A DNA stretch of 64,000 nt from an uncultured Acinetobacter sp. (GCF_947493735.1 NZ_CANLSL010000006.1:59520-123519); one strand, 5' to 3'; positions 44,919 to 55,664 are shown, counted from the first letter of the stretch. Notes: a model not told the origin generated them from the sequence alone. Program-made: numbers and translations.

Positions 44919-46265
44919 TTAATCTTCTAATTGAAGATCGGCAGTTTGACGATAGGTTTTCACTTCTTTGCCTTCAGGATCGACATAGACAAGCTCAACA
45001 CGACGGCTCAAAGCATGTCCCATCTTCGCTTCATCATTATCAATCAACTGTGTTTCGCCTTCTGCTTCCATCGCAATACGACTTTCAGCAATACCATGCT
45101 CTATCAGATAGCTTGCAACGGCATTGACACGCTTTTTCGATAAACGTAAGTTGTAAACTACACTGGCACGAAGATCAGTAAAGCCGTACAAAGTCATGGT
45201 ATGGTCAGGATATTTATTCATGAAGCGAATAATCTTATTCAAAATCACCGCACTTTCATCGGTGATATTTGATTGATCTAAACCGAAATGAACGACATTT
45301 GGAATCTTACCAAACTTAATGGCTTCTTCGGTTTCAAACTCATCAAGCACCGTTGGTTCAGGCTCAGGAATGACCACAGGCGCAACTACCGCAGGCGTCC
45401 AAATTGGCCATTGCCCTTTCACACCATTACACGCTTTTTCACCACCATTTAATTCTTCTAGTGATGGGTAAGTCACTTTAGGTAATTCTTGTGGTGCATT
45501 TGGATTGACAATCAACACCTGGTAAGTTGCACGATCTAAAAGACGCTGCGCCGATAAAAACTTTTCACGAGAATGACGCCATCCGAGTTCGCAATGCTCT
45601 GCAACTGCCCAAACCAAAGTGACTTCGGCTTGCGCAGTTTCTGCATAACTCGTATTAAATCCTTCATGGTGCTTTAATACTTCAGCAGTTGCCCACAAAT
45701 CACGACGCATCACACCTGACATTGACAATACATTCGTGGTCAAACTTAACTCTTCAGCTAGACCCTGTTCTAAGGCTGTGATGATTCGCTCTGCTTCAGC
45801 AAGTGCTTCTTTGCGAGTATTTTTAATAAAACCACGTTCGCTACCTTCGTGAGCTGCATAAGTGAGCCACGTTGCTGCTTTTTTCGCATGATAATATTGA
45901 ATGCTTTTTTTATCTTCAAAAAATGGCAGAAGTCGTTGTTGCATGGCAGCAACAACTTGGTCTTGTGGATTTGCGATGTGTTGCGTTTCATCAATAACTG
46001 GTCGAGCGATTGTTGTCAGCTTTTTTTCTGCGCTAAGCTCAGGTGCAGTGGATGTTAAACTCACTACAGGGTTGGCACTAGGCGCAATCACTGAAGATTG
46101 AGCTACTGTGCTTGACGCTATATCTGTTGGAAAATTGTCTTCATTGATGGCATCAAGCTCAGCTGCCATAACAGCGTCTACATAAAGCGTCATCAAACCA
46201 AGAGACATCGCAATGATCAATGCAGATTGTTTCATCGCTGTTTTGTTCATAGCTTGTTTATTCAT
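44919..46265 (-). CDS. OmpA-family peptidoglycan-binding protein
   Basis: The 448-aa protein has a signal peptide (ALIIAMSLGLMTLYVDAVMAAEL), a helical middle domain of unknown type (residues 90-300) and a C-terminal OmpA domain, NVVHFGLDQSNITDESAVILNKI then YGFTDLRASVVYNLRLSKKRVNAVASYLIEHGI and the LSRRVELVY end. The TD and R residues that bind diaminopimelate are present. It has no N-terminal barrel. It starts two bases after the stop of the giant barrel protein, so it is the last gene of that operon and probably anchors the complex to the cell wall. Confidence 0.9.
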   Translation of the reverse strand: MNKQAMNKTAMKQSALIIAMSLGLMTLYVDAVMAAELDAINEDNFPTDIASSTVAQSSVIAPSANPVVSLTSTAPELSAEKKLTTIARPVIDETQHIANPQDQVVAAMQQRLLPFFEDKKSIQYYHAKKAATWLTYAAHEGSERGFIKNTRKEALAEAERIITALEQGLAEELSLTTNVLSMSGVMRRDLWATAEVLKHHEGFNTSYAETAQAEVTLVWAVAEHCELGWRHSREKFLSAQRLLDRATYQVLIVNPNAPQELPKVTYPSLEELNGGEKACNGVKGQWPIWTPAVVAPVVIPEPEPTVLDEFETEEAIKFGKIPNVVHFGLDQSNITDESAVILNKIIRFMNKYPDHTMTLYGFTDLRASVVYNLRLSKKRVNAVASYLIEHGIAESRIAMEAEGETQLIDNDEAKMGHALSRRVELVYVDPEGKEVKTYRQTADLQLED

Positions 46266-46267
46266 AA

Positions 46268-49200
46268 CTATGGCTCTCTTGATGCGTTAATAGATGAATC
46301 TTTACGTTTAAACAAATTTTCATCAAACTTGAAGCGCATACGTAAATAAGGTCCTTTTACCGTGGTGTCACTATCAACAAGATCTTCATCGTCATAACCA
46401 GAGAAGTTATAACCACCTGACAACCATAGGTTTGCTGCAACAAGATAACCAACTTCCCCACCAACGAGCAAGCGTTTTCCATCACTCACATCAGACCACA
46501 ATAGACCACTGTGGATTCCAGCATCCCAACGCTCATTAATATCGTACATTGCACGACCTGAAACGAGGTATGTTGTGCCGTCTGATTGTAGACCTGAGAA
46601 TGTGGTATCAACTTTTTTCATTGCATACTGACCAGACAAGGTCATTGCACGAGTTGGATGATAGTTCATATGTGTCGAGAAGATATATACATTCTTCAAG
46701 AATTTATTGCTTAAGTCAGATTCGTTCTTGTCATAACGATACTCAACTTTAGTCAACGCATCAAAACGATTGGTATCTGTATCACGATAAGCTGCACCAA
46801 GTTGGAAGCGATCGACAAAACGATTTCCACTATTTTCACTCTTATTGTCAGTGAAGCTGAGTACATTCTTCGCAAGTAAAGTCACATCATCAGAATACTT
46901 ATACGCTACGCCGAGGTTGTTCAATACTGTATCTGATTGATCAGCCCAACGTGCTTCAATACGACCTACCGCTTTCCAGTTTTCAGGTGCTAAATATTCT
47001 GCACCAAGACTTACTGCTGTATTGTCTGCACTCAGATTGTTTGTACCAGACACTGCTTTAACTTGCTCAAAGCCTGCATTCACATAGAAGCCTTCTTCAA
47101 GCTCCCAACGGTTACGCAAACCAATTGCAGCTTCAGCTTCACGTGCGCTGATACCATCACGTACACGATACTCACTGAATGCTGTAGAGTCGTTATTATA
47201 ACGGCTTTCTAAACCAAATACAGTCACGTTACGACGCTGTGTATCATTCAACTCATACAAACCGCTAATGCTTGAAACTAGCTCATGACGACCATAAGCA
47301 CGTAGCTTAGAGTTGATTTGATAATCAGCACCTACAGCAAAGACTTGGCGATCAGATTCTTCAATATCTTGCTCATATTCGATGAAGGCACTTGAACCTT
47401 CCCATGGCAATTGACCTGTCAATTTTGTACGAACAGTTGTACCACTATACGGTGCGATTTGATTAGTATTTGCAGTTGCAGGCTCAGACTCGTCGTAATA
47501 ACGCAAGCCAAACTCAATTGCTAGAATCTTATTAATTGCACGTTGAATACTTGCAGATACACCTTGGTTTACGCCATTACGCAAATCTTCTGTACGGATA
47601 AATTCGATATTTACCAAGCCAACATTGTTAATATTGGCACGTGCTTTGATCCCGCTTTCGCTACGACCTGATGAGATCGGTGATGACGTATTGTAGAAGC
47701 CTTCATCTGCATTATTGTGATATGCACGGAAGTCCATATTCTTATAAGCATAATCAAGCTCAATGCGGTAAGCATCACCTGAGATCTCACCTGTTTCAGA
47801 TGGATCGACATTGATCTGAGTCAATACATTCACATCACTCACATTGACTTCAGATGTTGCAAACTCAGCAACCAACTTACCTGATTTGCCAAGATTCACC
47901 ACAGTATTCGCACTGCTTAGTTGTTCTTCATTCAAAGGATTGTCACTTTGAACGTGTGAAGCACCAACTTTAACGCTATCAGTGATTTTGTATGAGCCTG
48001 ATACACCACCAACAATATATTCTTCGCCACCCTGATCTGACTCAACTGTGATACGAATATACATTGGGTTTAAATTTGCATCGACACTTGGTACTGGATC
48101 TTTTAAATAAATACTATTACTAAAGGTATCTAGTTCATAATCAGTAAAACGAGTCAATGTTTCAGTGGAAATGATCAGTCCTGGATTGTTACGATCACGG
48201 ACCAAGATTTCAACTTTTTCACTATTTTCTAGGATGTCATCAGTATCAACATTACCTAAGCTGTATGGACCTGAGATACCTAATGCACGCTGTTCAGTAA
48301 CGACTTGCTCAGTATTTGTTTCTGCAGCAAAAGCAGTGACTTTATATTTATCACCTTCGATGACACCACGTACACCAGTCAAAGAACGGTTGTATTGACC
48401 AAGCGACAAGCCTTCATCATTTTCTGTACGTGTAACATAGTCGCCATACATGACATGTGAGCGACCTTTGTCCACACGAATATAAAGCTTACTTGTTGAC
48501 TGAGCTTCAAAACCTTTTGCCGCAGAATCACCGTACACTGGATAATATTCATCTGGACGAATGTCACGGAACAAACGCTGACTATTATCTTTATCAGAAT
48601 CATAAGCCAAAGTAAGTAGGTATTCCCCTTTGACCTTACCCTTTAAGAACATCGCAGCACGACCAGTGGTTTTTACTTTGCCGTCTTCTGCATTTGCGAT
48701 TTCATTTAGTTCTTCTTCAAAACCATCATTAGAATCAACTTTGTTGAGTTCACTTGGGTTAAAGTCTTTAAATGAAATTGCACCTTCGATGATACCCGTT
48801 GCAATGATCGGGCGAAGATTTGGCAAGAAACGTACAGGCGTACTTGCATGATAGATACCACTTTCAACAGAAAGGATACCTTCACCTGCTTCATTTGGAG
48901 ATTGAATTGGTACAACTAAAGTACCACCTTCAACAAAGATTTGAATACCCGGTTCTTTTTTATCTAAATCTTCTAGTTCTACTGTACCAATATTTGATTG
49001 TACAGTGAGTGGCGTGCGGCTAGACACCACAGTACCAAAACGGTCTACGATTTTTAACTCAACATTCAAACGATCTGTACCATTCGCTTGTGCCATTTGA
49101 GCAGTTGCATTCAGTACAATCTTGTCAAGTTGATCAGGTGCAATCACTTCGATCTTTTTAGATTCACGAAGATTACCCATCATATCAAGCTGACGTGCTT

Positions 49201-52200
49201 CGATCGTATTTTTACCCGGTTTAAGTGTTACACCAATAAAGTCCAAACCAGACACTTGGAAATCAGGCAATACTGCACGTTTACCGATACGCTTTTCACC
49301 AACTTGTTCGCCATTTACCCAAAGTTGTTGATTCGTACCCGCTGTACCTTTGATCTGAATAGTGGCTTGCGGATATGCCAACACTTGACCGTCACGTAAG
49401 TTTAGGATTTCAAGCTTATTATCTGTTGCATTTTCTAAGGCTTTTTCAAGACTAACCGTAGTTTCAACTTTTTTAGGTTCAAACTGAACTGGCTTCAAGT
49501 CCATCAACTTTTCTTTAGAATAGTCAACAGCGCAATTCGAGCTAATGCCTTGCGCAGAAATACAACCACTTGCAGGCTGACCACGTGCATCAGAAACATG
49601 GAAATTTAATGGATCAATTGTTAGGTCTGTGCGTAGGATTTGCTCAAGTGCAGAATTTTTTAATTCAATTGATTCTTTACGCTTAAGCACCTGATCTATC
49701 AAAGTTTCAGAACAAGTACCAGCCGCACCACTAGAGATTGCAAAATCAGCACGATGCAATTCGCCACGTTTCAAATCGACGAAACGGCTGTTCGGATCAC
49801 CCGCTTGGCGATTACTAATCAAAAGCAATTCTGCTTCTGATGGCAACGTAATACGGTCAACTTTTAAAACGTGAGTTTTAGCTGAAATACCATAGAAGTC
49901 GTATTTACCTTCACTATCGGTAATCGCATAGCTACCATCTTCAAGATAAACACGGACACCCGGTACACCGATTTCGCTGAAGTCTTGTACGCCATTACGA
50001 TTGCAATCTGTGAAGATTTTACCAACGATAAAGCCTTCAGAAATCATCGCACCTGGACTAACTTCTACTTTCGCAGAAGCTTCATTAGACTCTTCGCCTG
50101 TTGAATCTTTTGCACGGACACGGTTGATCCCATCACCATTTAACGCATTTGGACCAATATAAACTCGATATTGAACTTTAACTTCTTCATTAGCTTTTAA
50201 AGTTCCAAGACCCAAAGTCAAATATGGACCTTTTCCACCGTATGGATCGTCAACTTTCGTGCCATCAACTCGCATTGATCCTTCAACGTAGATAAAACCA
50301 CGTGGTAAGGTATCTTTGATCGAAACGTCAGTTGCATCAACATTGCCACGGTTAGCTACCGTAACTGTGTATTCTTCAAATTCACCAATTTCAGCTTCAT
50401 TATCAGTTGCAACTTTTTTCACAAATAAGTTCGAGCGACTTGCTTCTGATAATGGGTCGATTGGGATATCAATGTTGAGTACAGCTTCGCCTTCACCAAT
50501 ATTGAATTCCCCAGCATATGACCACTGAGCATTCACGATTTTATCTGATGAAAAACCTGATATTGGATAGACTGAAGTATCACTGGTAAATTCATATTCT
50601 GTGTTACCTGAGACAGTGCTTGTATCTACATCAATAATATAGCGACCAGCTTTAACATATGGATAAACAAACTCACCATCGCTATTTGTTAGCTGAGTCG
50701 CAGAGATCGAAATCATCGCACCAGTTACAGGGTCGATACGATAAGCAACATCGTTACCAATAGGTTGACCTGTAGTAGCATCAATCAGTGTAACCGTAGC
50801 ACCTGCAACTGGTAAACCTGTTTTTGCATCAAAAACAGTACCATAGTTATCCATTAATACTTGCGTATCGACATTATCAAATGTTTGCGTGGATTGATTG
50901 TTTGCATCCAAACAATCTGTTAAGTTAATCGCAACTTGATCACGCTTCACTGTTTGCAAAATATTATCTAAATTGATCGCAACATCTGAACGTGTTGTTG
51001 GCAACTCGTAGCGGAATACACCAGTGTTTGTACCAGTTTCCACGCCGATAATCTCTTCCAAATCACCAGTTTTGCTTGATTGAACACGAATTTTAACACG
51101 ATCAACTGTATAACGATCAGCATTACAAGTAGCGCTACGAGATTCAATATACAAAGGACGTTCAGCAGTACCCGAACCAAGCACTGTACTAAAATCACTT
51201 GATTTATTATAGATTTTAGCAGTACCTGAAACAGCTGTTGATACTTGATTTGATGGTGTGACTTTTTGCCCGCCAGTAGTCGCATATTCAACTTTAAATA
51301 CGTTATTAACTGTAGTTTGTGCAATACCACTATTCATCGTAACGACGAAATCAACTTGTTCTGTCGTCTTTGCAGCAATCGTCGGAAAACCCACAACAAG
51401 CTGATCAATCGTTGATAAATCAGTTGGCGCTGTTGTGCTATAGCTATTTGCACCAGTTTTATACAGCACTTTTGCTTGTGGATTGATGGCACGTGCATAT
51501 TTAAATGTCGTATTGGCAGGAATATCATCTACCAATAGCACCATTTGCTGGGTTTGACCATCAACAGCCACATCAATTGGCGTAGCTGCTTTTGAAGCAT
51601 TATTTTGAATGCGCAACGTGTAGTCAAGATCGAAATCTGATGCGTTATCAGGATCAAACGACTGTTGCTTTACTTCTTTTGTAGCAACAAGTTCTGGAAT
51701 AACGACGTTCGCACTATCAATCGCACTTGCTGTAGCATCAGTGTCTTCAACAACAACAGCATTAATTGGTAAATCAAGTTTTTGACCATTTGTCAGTGAT
51801 GAACTTGCTGTAGCAACCACCCATAAATTAACACTCTCTCCTGGTTGGAGGAGAATGTATTGCGTAAATTCAGGGTCGCTAGAGTCAAATTGACCATTTT
51901 GATTTGCATCAATATAAATTTTGACATTACTTAAGCCAGTAATATCAACAGTATCCAAACTAATACGCGCAGGCGTATTACTATTATTTGTTAGCGTATT
52001 AGACCAAATTACCAACTGACTTGGCTCAATCTCTTGAGCAATCGGCGAAGTTAAATGAATCGCATACAAAGCAGATACAGTAATGCTTACAGTATTTGAA
52101 GTCGCTGTCTTTTCTGTACCATCTAGCGTGAAATAGCTAGCGTAAGCGGTGTTTTGGATTGCGCTTCCTGCAGCTGGCATTTGGGCATGACCATACTGCA

Positions 52201-52279
52201 CTAACAACATAGACATTGTTAGCGAAGACAACATAAACGTCGCTTTATTGCAGGCATTCATTTTTGTCGTATTCAACAC
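46268..52279 (-). CDS. Giant surface protein: DUF11 repeats, SdrD-B-like domain and outer membrane beta-barrel
   Basis: About 2000 aa. After a signal peptide ending ..QYGHAQM, the N-terminal module (PAAGSAIQNTAYASYFTLDGTEK, then KIYIDANQNGQFDSSDPE) is paralogous to that of the 912-aa neighbour. DUF11-type beta domains follow, including NLFVKKVATDNEAEIGEFEEY. Near residues 770-860 there is an SdrD-B-like domain (GKIFTDCNRNGVQDFSEIGVPGV). The last ~750 residues alternate as amphipathic strands (YYPVYGDSAAK onward), a beta-barrel ending LRMRFKFDENLF. The start is uncertain: TTG 52321, GTG 52279 (AGGG eight bases upstream) or ATG 52261. Confidence 0.88.
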   Translation of the reverse strand: MLNTTKMNACNKATFMLSSLTMSMLLVQYGHAQMPAAGSAIQNTAYASYFTLDGTEKTATSNTVSITVSALYAIHLTSPIAQEIEPSQLVIWSNTLTNNSNTPARISLDTVDITGLSNVKIYIDANQNGQFDSSDPEFTQYILLQPGESVNLWVVATASSSLTNGQKLDLPINAVVVEDTDATASAIDSANVVIPELVATKEVKQQSFDPDNASDFDLDYTLRIQNNASKAATPIDVAVDGQTQQMVLLVDDIPANTTFKYARAINPQAKVLYKTGANSYSTTAPTDLSTIDQLVVGFPTIAAKTTEQVDFVVTMNSGIAQTTVNNVFKVEYATTGGQKVTPSNQVSTAVSGTAKIYNKSSDFSTVLGSGTAERPLYIESRSATCNADRYTVDRVKIRVQSSKTGDLEEIIGVETGTNTGVFRYELPTTRSDVAINLDNILQTVKRDQVAINLTDCLDANNQSTQTFDNVDTQVLMDNYGTVFDAKTGLPVAGATVTLIDATTGQPIGNDVAYRIDPVTGAMISISATQLTNSDGEFVYPYVKAGRYIIDVDTSTVSGNTEYEFTSDTSVYPISGFSSDKIVNAQWSYAGEFNIGEGEAVLNIDIPIDPLSEASRSNLFVKKVATDNEAEIGEFEEYTVTVANRGNVDATDVSIKDTLPRGFIYVEGSMRVDGTKVDDPYGGKGPYLTLGLGTLKANEEVKVQYRVYIGPNALNGDGINRVRAKDSTGEESNEASAKVEVSPGAMISEGFIVGKIFTDCNRNGVQDFSEIGVPGVRVYLEDGSYAITDSEGKYDFYGISAKTHVLKVDRITLPSEAELLLISNRQAGDPNSRFVDLKRGELHRADFAISSGAAGTCSETLIDQVLKRKESIELKNSALEQILRTDLTIDPLNFHVSDARGQPASGCISAQGISSNCAVDYSKEKLMDLKPVQFEPKKVETTVSLEKALENATDNKLEILNLRDGQVLAYPQATIQIKGTAGTNQQLWVNGEQVGEKRIGKRAVLPDFQVSGLDFIGVTLKPGKNTIEARQLDMMGNLRESKKIEVIAPDQLDKIVLNATAQMAQANGTDRLNVELKIVDRFGTVVSSRTPLTVQSNIGTVELEDLDKKEPGIQIFVEGGTLVVPIQSPNEAGEGILSVESGIYHASTPVRFLPNLRPIIATGIIEGAISFKDFNPSELNKVDSNDGFEEELNEIANAEDGKVKTTGRAAMFLKGKVKGEYLLTLAYDSDKDNSQRLFRDIRPDEYYPVYGDSAAKGFEAQSTSKLYIRVDKGRSHVMYGDYVTRTENDEGLSLGQYNRSLTGVRGVIEGDKYKVTAFAAETNTEQVVTEQRALGISGPYSLGNVDTDDILENSEKVEILVRDRNNPGLIISTETLTRFTDYELDTFSNSIYLKDPVPSVDANLNPMYIRITVESDQGGEEYIVGGVSGSYKITDSVKVGASHVQSDNPLNEEQLSSANTVVNLGKSGKLVAEFATSEVNVSDVNVLTQINVDPSETGEISGDAYRIELDYAYKNMDFRAYHNNADEGFYNTSSPISSGRSESGIKARANINNVGLVNIEFIRTEDLRNGVNQGVSASIQRAINKILAIEFGLRYYDESEPATANTNQIAPYSGTTVRTKLTGQLPWEGSSAFIEYEQDIEESDRQVFAVGADYQINSKLRAYGRHELVSSISGLYELNDTQRRNVTVFGLESRYNNDSTAFSEYRVRDGISAREAEAAIGLRNRWELEEGFYVNAGFEQVKAVSGTNNLSADNTAVSLGAEYLAPENWKAVGRIEARWADQSDTVLNNLGVAYKYSDDVTLLAKNVLSFTDNKSENSGNRFVDRFQLGAAYRDTDTNRFDALTKVEYRYDKNESDLSNKFLKNVYIFSTHMNYHPTRAMTLSGQYAMKKVDTTFSGLQSDGTTYLVSGRAMYDINERWDAGIHSGLLWSDVSDGKRLLVGGEVGYLVAANLWLSGGYNFSGYDDEDLVDSDTTVKGPYLRMRFKFDENLFKRKDSSINASREP

Positions 52280-52391
52280 GGCAGTAACCCTAAATGAAAC
52301 TTGGTAGGAATTGACACTCAAACCTTAATTTCGGCTTGAATGTCACCAAGTTCAGCATCAAAGTGATGCTGAACTAAATTTTGCTTTTTGA

Positions 52392-55130
52392 TTAGTCGTT
52401 GATTTTCACCACAAACTCAAGCACTGCATTGGTATTTGGCGCCAATGGTGTTTGTGTTGCGGTAACTTGCCCTGTTCCGTTATTTGTAGGCTGTGTACCA
52501 ATAGTCGCATTAGTCACGACTGGCGATTGACCTGAAATCACTTGGAACGTGGTGTAGGCTGGTGTGGTATCACTAATCACCACATTGGTTACTGCCACAT
52601 TACCTTCGTTGGTTGCTGTGATGCGATATTTCACACACTCACCTGGTTTTGCAGAAATGTTATTGATGGTAAAACCAGTTGTTTCCGTACCATCACAGTT
52701 TGCATCCAATACTTGTTGTTTAACCAGACGGACTTGACCGTCAGTGACCTTGGTCACATCAGTATTTGCCAACGGACTTAATGCATCACCACCAATTGTA
52801 GTCGGTGAAATTGTAAGTACTGCTGTGCTTTGCGTACCATAAGTTGCATTGGCTGGCGCTTCAACTTTCACGATCAAGCGTACAGACTGACTTTGCTCTA
52901 GACCAACAATACCATCGCCATCTGGATCATAGGTGCTGAGCAAATCTGCCAAATCATTGCCTGTTACAAGCTCATTTGCATCTGCCACACCATCACTATC
53001 TAGATCGACATAGACTGAAGTCAGCCAATCTGTTTGATCATTGGTTAAGCTAAATGGCAATTCTCCAGCAGCATTACCTTCAACAATGTTCCCGTTGTTG
53101 GTTAAGGTGTGGGTATAAGTTACCGAACCACCAGGTGCGACATTACCTGTATTATCTGCTTGCAATGCAAGGCTACGATTTTCATCAACTGTTAACTGAT
53201 CGTTCATAGAGTCAGTCAAGCCAGTTATAGGTGAGGTCACTGTGAATGTAATGTCTTGTGGTGTCGTTGTTGCAGGCGCATTTGCTGGAGGTGTAACGAC
53301 TGCAACAAGGTTAATGCTACCGCCTGCAGGGATACTACCAGTATTGGTAATTGCCGAACCTGTTGGATTGCCACTGCCATCCGCAACATAATATTCAACA
53401 GTCCAACCAGAAGGTAGATTGTTGTTGCTTAGGTTAAAGTTATCAGGACTAGAACCATTATTTTCGATAGTCAATGGGAAGTTATGTGATTCACCTGGCT
53501 CTACAGTCGCTTCATCAACAACAGCTGCCGTATCTTTACCAGTACCAACGCTACCACCAGTTTCGTCTGTACCATCACCATTGTGTAAGTCGACCGTTGC
53601 CGCTGTGACATTATCGATCACAAGCACCAACGTATCATTAGCAGTCGGATCAGGATTATTAACTGGGTCAATTGTGAGAACGGTATTTGTTGTATCAGTA
53701 CCCGTTTCACTAAAGTTCGATGGTAAGGTCACTTTAGTCACGATCTGAACTTGCGCACCTGCCGCCACAGGGCCAGTATCCACAACACCATCGTTATTGG
53801 TATCAGTTAATGGTGTCACACCGTCCGCTTTGAACAGTTGGACAATGCTACCCGCAGGCAAATCCGTCTTATTCACTGTGACATTATAGACTTCTTCTGT
53901 ATTACCTGTATTGTGAATAACGATCGCATCTGGTCCAGTATCTGTAGAACCAGCACCATTACCGAAAGTCACAGGAGTACCTTGAGTGCCCGCCTCTACG
54001 ATTTGGTTATCTTTAGCGACATCACCCGCTACTGTACCTGCATCATTATAGCTATCACCAGAGTTTTCATTGATCGAGCCTGTATAAGTCTTGGTACGAT
54101 CAACAACAGTTTTATTTGACTCTGTTGGTGTTACAGGTGGTGTATTTGTAGGATCAGCATCATTATCGTCATAGATCGTTGCACTGTTGGTAATTTGCTC
54201 AGAGTTTGCAGCTTTTGCAGTGACTTTGAACTTGATTGTACCTGTGGTATTGACAGGCACATTAGCAAGCACAATCGTCATTTTTCCTGTTGAGTCAACG
54301 ACATAATCAATACCTGTAGCCGGTTCAACATCATCCGCATCTGTAAGCGCATTCGCAGACCCACTCCAAACACCTGAACCAGGAACATAAGTGACTTTGC
54401 TTAAATCTAAAGCATCTTCAATTACTACGTTATCTGCAGCGGCATTACCTGTGTTGCGATAGGTTAATGTATAGGTAATTTCACCATTATCCGAGACAGA
54501 AGATACACTAGCTGCTTTTTGGATTTGCATCACAGCGCCACTGATAACATTAACTGTATCGGTATCAGTCTCAGTATCGCTAGTATCATAAGTACTGGTT
54601 GCTGTTAAGATATATTGTGCGCTTTGACCAGCTGTTGCAGTTACAGGCACATTAGATACCACAACAAGACCAACGGACTTACCCGCATTTAATGTAACAG
54701 ATGTGATTGGAGTATTATTATCCGCAATGCCATCTTGGTTTGCATCAATAAAAACACGTAGATTATTCAAGTCCAAAGTACCATCAGTAGTGAGATTCTG
54801 CACATTGATGGTATAGCTATCTGTACCGTTCCCTGTATTGGTCAAGGTATGCGATAACGTCACCTGACCATTTGGGTTTGCAGTGGTTGTACGATCATCA
54901 ACCAAAGTAAAGCTAGACACTTGAAGAACAGTCGTCTTAACTTCATTCGATGTCACGCTTTTAGAAGTACCATTTGCATCGGTATATGTCGCCGCTGCAA
55001 TGTTACTGATTTGAGTTCCTGCGGCAGGTGCAGCAGCATGTGCAGCTGTAACAAACGCAGAACCGCCAGCGACTAGAGCGATAGAAGCTGCTAGTTGCGT
55101 TAGACGCGGTAGTTTAATGTATTGAGACAT
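52392..55130 (-). CDS. DUF11 repeat surface protein, 912 aa
   Basis: A secreted protein with signal peptide LTQLAASIALVAGGSAFVTAAHAA. The N-terminal module PAAGTQISNIAAATYTDANGTSK resembles the start of the giant barrel protein. Then come beta-sandwich repeats with Thr/Asn-rich DUF11 patterns (ALVLTYRNTGNAA-type strands), Ca2+-like DxNxDG loops (FIDANQDGIAD, DLDSDGVADANE) and a final DUF11 domain (CVKYRITATNEGNVAVTNVVISD). There is no LPxTG or membrane anchor. AGGAAGG precedes the start. It probably forms an extended adhesin-like filament or cell-surface layer. Confidence 0.88.
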   Translation of the reverse strand: MSQYIKLPRLTQLAASIALVAGGSAFVTAAHAAAPAAGTQISNIAAATYTDANGTSKSVTSNEVKTTVLQVSSFTLVDDRTTTANPNGQVTLSHTLTNTGNGTDSYTINVQNLTTDGTLDLNNLRVFIDANQDGIADNNTPITSVTLNAGKSVGLVVVSNVPVTATAGQSAQYILTATSTYDTSDTETDTDTVNVISGAVMQIQKAASVSSVSDNGEITYTLTYRNTGNAAADNVVIEDALDLSKVTYVPGSGVWSGSANALTDADDVEPATGIDYVVDSTGKMTIVLANVPVNTTGTIKFKVTAKAANSEQITNSATIYDDNDADPTNTPPVTPTESNKTVVDRTKTYTGSINENSGDSYNDAGTVAGDVAKDNQIVEAGTQGTPVTFGNGAGSTDTGPDAIVIHNTGNTEEVYNVTVNKTDLPAGSIVQLFKADGVTPLTDTNNDGVVDTGPVAAGAQVQIVTKVTLPSNFSETGTDTTNTVLTIDPVNNPDPTANDTLVLVIDNVTAATVDLHNGDGTDETGGSVGTGKDTAAVVDEATVEPGESHNFPLTIENNGSSPDNFNLSNNNLPSGWTVEYYVADGSGNPTGSAITNTGSIPAGGSINLVAVVTPPANAPATTTPQDITFTVTSPITGLTDSMNDQLTVDENRSLALQADNTGNVAPGGSVTYTHTLTNNGNIVEGNAAGELPFSLTNDQTDWLTSVYVDLDSDGVADANELVTGNDLADLLSTYDPDGDGIVGLEQSQSVRLIVKVEAPANATYGTQSTAVLTISPTTIGGDALSPLANTDVTKVTDGQVRLVKQQVLDANCDGTETTGFTINNISAKPGECVKYRITATNEGNVAVTNVVISDTTPAYTTFQVISGQSPVVTNATIGTQPTNNGTGQVTATQTPLAPNTNAVLEFVVKIND

Positions 55131-55166
55131 GATTTCCTTCCTCTAAAAGATATTGATTCTCAAGTT

Positions 55167-55664
55167 TTAGTTATTTACAGCTGTACTATTAATGCGTGTT
55201 TGCGCAGAAACAGCAATTGACTTCCCAGCAGGAAGCTCTGCGATGGTCCAACGCAGCGCACGATAATCTGCTAGTGGAACATTCACGATCTGATCGCCAA
55301 CCTTTTTCTTCAGTGGCATTGGTGCAAAATTCACACCATCAGTACTTGCTTGAGCCTTTGTTGGAGCAGACTTAGCAAGGAATTGGGTTTCAGCAGGAAT
55401 TGGCAATGTTGCGACCAAGTTCTTAATCGTTCTAGCTGTGTTATTTGTATATACTGCACGATACTCAACCACCTGCCCCGGTTTCACTTCTGAAGTTACT
55501 TGTTCCGTAATTTTACCTTCAGCATTTTGAGCAATAAGATAGGTGTTTAAGTTTACCGATACAGGCTCTTTTGCAGCTTGAGTATTTGCAAGCACGCTAG
55601 GTGCCAATAGAATCAACGCAGAGCTAATCAAAGCAGTTTTCATGAATTGTTTAGAAAGCACCAT
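55167..55664 (-). CDS. Small exported DUF11-like protein, first gene of the surface operon
   Basis: About 165 aa with signal peptide FMKTALISSALILLAPSVLA. The mature domain has the DUF11-like outline: a strand-rich segment PGQVVEYRAVYTNNTARTIKNLVATLPIPAETQF, then RALRWTIAELPAGKSIAVSA. It is one beta-sandwich unit. The start at 55664 is chosen because GAGG lies six bases upstream; an ATG two codons earlier overlaps that site. It is separated from the 912-aa gene by 36 bases. Confidence 0.8.
   Translation of the reverse strand: MVLSKQFMKTALISSALILLAPSVLANTQAAKEPVSVNLNTYLIAQNAEGKITEQVTSEVKPGQVVEYRAVYTNNTARTIKNLVATLPIPAETQFLAKSAPTKAQASTDGVNFAPMPLKKKVGDQIVNVPLADYRALRWTIAELPAGKSIAVSAQTRINSTAVNN

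Noticed and set aside
52392..55130. Repetitive codons in the DUF11 gene as a possible CRISPR or tandem repeat array
   Set aside because: The repeats are degenerate at DNA level and correspond to protein domains; there are no regular spacers. I see no CRISPR array anywhere in the window.
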